Shown here in pieces: positions 62,301-64,000 of a stretch of 64,000 bases of DNA. The position numbers and the translations under genes were made by a program. The DNA comes from Mycobacterium gallinarum. GTDB taxonomy: Bacteria; Actinomycetota; Actinomycetes; Mycobacteriales; Mycobacteriaceae. A model generated the notes under the pieces. That model was not told the origin of the DNA. It did no database searches and saw nothing but the letters and a program-made list of their open reading frames with translations. Location: positions 2,170,001-2,234,000 of the forward strand of contig NZ_AP022601.1 of assembly GCF_010726765.1 (NCBI RefSeq), in the 5' to 3' direction. The first letter of the stretch is position 1. The number at the start of each line of letters is the position of its first letter.

Positions 62301-64000
62301 GCAGCAGCGCGTCGAAGGTGCCGTGGAATTTGTCGGCGAGCTCACCGGGGAGCGCTTCGCCGCCGATCGGCACCCGTTGCAGGGTGCGCCACTGGTTCAC
62401 GCCCGGCAGCGACATCAACAAGCCCAGCAGCGACGGGACGAGGTGCATCGACGTGATGGCTTCGTCGTGCAGCAGATCGGTGAGATAGCCGACGTCGCGG
62501 AGACCGTCCGGACGCGGAATCACCAGTCGTCCACCGCATGCCAGCATGCCGAAGATCTCGCCGATGGACACGTCGAAGCTCGGCGAGGCGACCTGTAGCA
62601 GCCGCTCACGCTCGTCGATTTGGTAGTCACCCTTGAACCAGACGAAGTATTCGGCGACCGGCCGGTGCGGGACGGGGACACCCTTGGGCAGCCCGGTGGA
62701 GCCCGACGTGTAGATCAGGTAGGCGGTGCTCTCGGGTCCGAGCGGACGGACCCGATCGGCGTCGGTGGGGTTCGACGCGGGATAGCCGTCGAGCCCGCCG
62801 ACAGCCTCGCGCAGTACGAGTTTGGGATCGGAGTCGGACAGGATGAAGTTCAACCGATCCTCGGGATAGGTCGGATCGACGGGTAGGTAGACCGCGCCGG
62901 CCTTGATCAACCCCAGGGCGGTGATCACCAGTTCTGGGGAACGGTCCAGCAGCACGGCGACACGATCCTCGGTGCCGATTCCCTGTTTGATCAACCAGTG
63001 TGCGAATCGGTTCGCCGATTCGTTGATCTCGCGATAGGTGTAATGGCGTCCCTCGAAGACCACGGCGGTCGCATCCGGTGTCCGGGCGGACTGCGCCTCC
63101 ACCAACGCGGCCAATGTCGTCGCCGGGGTGTCGTATTCCTCACCGGCTGAGACCTTCCGCAGCCAGTCGGCGTAGGCGGGTCCCATCAGGTCGAGATCGC
63201 TGATCGGCGTCCCGGGGTCGGCCAGCGCGCTGTCGAGCAGCACCACGTAGTGCTCGAGCAGCTGCCGGGCCAGTCCGCCGTCGAGAACCTCGACGAGATA
63301 TTCGGCCTCGATCTCGATACCCGCACCGTCGAACTCGACCATGAAACCGAACGGCAGCTGGGTGAACTGGCCGCGCAACTCGGCTCGCTCACAGGTGATT
63401 CCGTCGGGATTGAAGCCGTGATCGTCGGCGCCACGCGCCCCGAACGTAACCCGCGTCATGCGCTCCACACCGTGACTGCGGTCGGGGTTGATCTCGGCGA
63501 CCACTCGGTCCAGGTTGACCCCCTGATGAGCGAAGGCACCGACTGCGGTGTCGCGGGCGTCGGCAATCGCCTCACGGAATGTCTGACCCCGCTGTGGACG
63601 CAGCCGCATCGCGACCGTGTTGCCGTAGTACCCGATGACGTCGTCGAGGTCGGCGGTCCTGTTGAGCACCGGCGCGGCGACGAGGAAGTCGTCGGAGTGG
63701 GTGTAGCGCTGGATCAGCACACCGAATGCGGCCAGCAGCACCATGTACGGGGTGGCACCGGACTCCTTGGCCACGGCGGCCACGCGCTCCACCGTCGCGT
63801 CGGGCAGCCGCAGCGTGGTGCGCTGCGAACGGTAGTTCGTCGGGATCGCAGATCCGTTGGGGCCGGGCAACTCCAGCGGTTCCGGCGGATTGGCCATCAC
63901 GTTGCGCCAGTACTCGAGATCGCCGTCGACGGCACCCGACACCGGCGTTGGGATCGGAGTCGGCGCGCCGAGCTGCTCACCGCGGTAGGCGCGGGTGAGG
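59335..64000 (-). CDS. mbtE: Mycobactin NRPS MbtE, 5' end missing
   Basis: The frame stays open to the window edge, so at least 1554 residues are seen without a start. Order: end of a condensation domain (DLEYWRNVMANPPEP), adenylation (IYTSGSTGLPKG, NFYGPTETVINA, YRSGDLARR, ITAHGKID), carrier (FFDLGGHSLLA), second condensation (HHIAADHWS, where the last Gly is His) and a second carrier (FFSLGGDSILA). It activates the first lysine of mycobactin. A GSAGGARIA repeat interrupts the second condensation domain. Downstream coupling to mbtF by GTGA. Confidence 0.95.
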   Translation of the reverse strand, partial: LTRAYRGEQLGAPTPIPTPVSGAVDGDLEYWRNVMANPPEPLELPGPNGSAIPTNYRSQRTTLRLPDATVERVAAVAKESGATPYMVLLAAFGVLIQRYTHSDDFLVAAPVLNRTADLDDVIGYYGNTVAMRLRPQRGQTFREAIADARDTAVGAFAHQGVNLDRVVAEINPDRSHGVERMTRVTFGARGADDHGFNPDGITCERAELRGQFTQLPFGFMVEFDGAGIEIEAEYLVEVLDGGLARQLLEHYVVLLDSALADPGTPISDLDLMGPAYADWLRKVSAGEEYDTPATTLAALVEAQSARTPDATAVVFEGRHYTYREINESANRFAHWLIKQGIGTEDRVAVLLDRSPELVITALGLIKAGAVYLPVDPTYPEDRLNFILSDSDPKLVLREAVGGLDGYPASNPTDADRVRPLGPESTAYLIYTSGSTGLPKGVPVPHRPVAEYFVWFKGDYQIDERERLLQVASPSFDVSIGEIFGMLACGGRLVIPRPDGLRDVGYLTDLLHDEAITSMHLVPSLLGLLMSLPGVNQWRTLQRVPIGGEALPGELADKFHGTFDALLHNFYGPTETVINASRYKVEGKQGTRIVPIGTPKINTQIHLLDDALKPVPAGVIGEIYIGGTHVARGYHQRPGLTAERFIADPFTPGARLYRSGDLARRNADGDIEFVGRADEQVKIRGFRIELGEVAAAISVDPSVGQAVVVVSELPNLGRSLVGYLTPADTSPGAADDVDIERIRARVAAALPDYMTPAAYVVIDEIPITAHGKIDRAALPEPDVDSWAGAAAEYREPAEGTQRRVAGLYAELLGRDRIGADDSFFDLGGHSLLATKLVAAVRSQCHADIGVREVFELGTVAKLAERIDSMSASDSRRPRIAALPHDGPMQMSASQLRMWFQYRIDGPNPVNNIPFAARLTGPCDADAFVHAVRDVVARHEVLRTTYREIDGVPYQIVNAAEEDSVSVRRARGDDEAWLDAELDRERRHIFDLEGALPVRAAVLSTPDAHVVSLVVHHIAADHWSAMVLFNDLLAAYRSRRAGEAPTFAPLNIQYADYAAWQAALLADTGGPVVAQRDYWRGRLEGLPEDPGLTPDLERPPVLSGEGDAVEFGIDGAIRAQLTELSQQVGVTEFMLLQLAVAVALHKAGEGNDIPLGTPVAGRTEAELDHLVGFFINIVVLRNDLTGNPTLRELLRQARDTALGAYAHQDLPFDQVVDAVRPARSLSRNPLFGVVVHVREALPAGQVVESSAEGDTVFTALEPPFDVAHADLSVNFFAAAKVAGSAGGARIAGSAGGARIAGSAGGARIAGSAGGDGGYRGHVIYRTDLYRRTTAERLVRWLGRVLAAFADDPDQRLRDIQIADREERQRVYGFSAAAGVSVLDQWRDPVAVGVIGDVYDHHIDEQGAHLRPTGKRARWSDSGEVEYIEAAMPTAPAGPAGPFEAARTETERVLAALLADVLELPDVGRNDDFFSLGGDSILAVQVAARARDAGLALTARMVFEHPAIRELAATIDAGGSAPETAAIRHEPMAASGLSPDELAAVTSMFHSSRDGAQ
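60063..60164. repeat. 27-bp in-frame tandem repeat inside mbtE
   Basis: Three identical copies (60063-60089, 60090-60116, 60117-60143) and 21 bases of a fourth encode three full GSAGGARIA units plus a part. Each unit contains the palindrome GCCGGCTGAGCCGGC. The 27-bp unit keeps frame, so copy number can change without breaking the gene. Confidence 0.9.

Noticed and set aside
60202..62598. A 798-codon + frame opposite mbtE
   Set aside because: The mbtE frame on the other strand has all NRPS motifs; the + frame is Arg/Val/Gly-rich shadow.

Overview
This is a GC-rich mycobacterial chromosome segment, most likely from a fast-growing Mycolicibacterium. The basis is gene content and order. From about 14 kb onward it follows, with gaps, the Mycobacterium tuberculosis order from Rv2314c to Rv2380c as I remember it: tldD/pmbA, an ECF transporter, tRNA-Asn, dnaG, dgt, glyS, smtB-zur, uppS, recO, amiA2, era, ybeY, phoH, rsmE, dnaJ2, hrcA, then mycobactin genes. 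Names rest on motifs and this synteny; no search was run.

Bases 1-13,200 are accessory and partly decayed. They hold the tail of a short-chain dehydrogenase, a mucin-like wall protein, lipoproteins, an acyl-CoA dehydrogenase, a coupled AhpD-like pair, a lipoprotein lytic transglycosylase and a HAD protein with an altered nucleophile motif. An Ala/Glu coiled-coil membrane protein follows. It is flanked by a broken second copy of the transglycosylase/HAD junction. A stress cluster comes next: a STAS protein, a GlsB/YeaQ membrane protein and an orphan LuxR-type response regulator with repeated operator-like sites.

Bases 13,200-27,700 hold a tRNA with a CAU anticodon and encoded CCA, a TldD/PmbA pair, and an ECF transporter whose membrane domain and two ATPases are one polypeptide. 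Divergent from it are a MarR regulator and an MFS pump separated by a large nested palindrome. A VIT-type metal transporter with a phytase-like lipoprotein, an acyl-CoA oxidase-like enzyme, a HET-C/phospholipase-C-like secreted protein and tRNA-Asn follow.

Bases 27,700-47,800 are conserved housekeeping genes for replication, dNTP control, translation, zinc sensing, decaprenyl phosphate synthesis, repair, 16S rRNA handling and heat shock. Overlapping start/stop codons suggest operons such as era-Rv2365c-Rv2366c-ybeY and hrcA-dnaJ2-rsmE.

Bases 47,800-64,000 concern iron. Overlapping IdeR-like iron boxes lie between a divergent DUF998/response-regulator pair and irtAB, the carboxymycobactin importer. 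irtAB runs directly into the mycobactin synthesis operon mbtE-mbtF-mbtG on the opposite strand; mbtE is cut by the window edge. No mbtH lies beyond mbtG. Two short tandem repeats stand out: a 26-bp triplet at the uppS stop codon and a 27-bp in-frame repeat inside mbtE.
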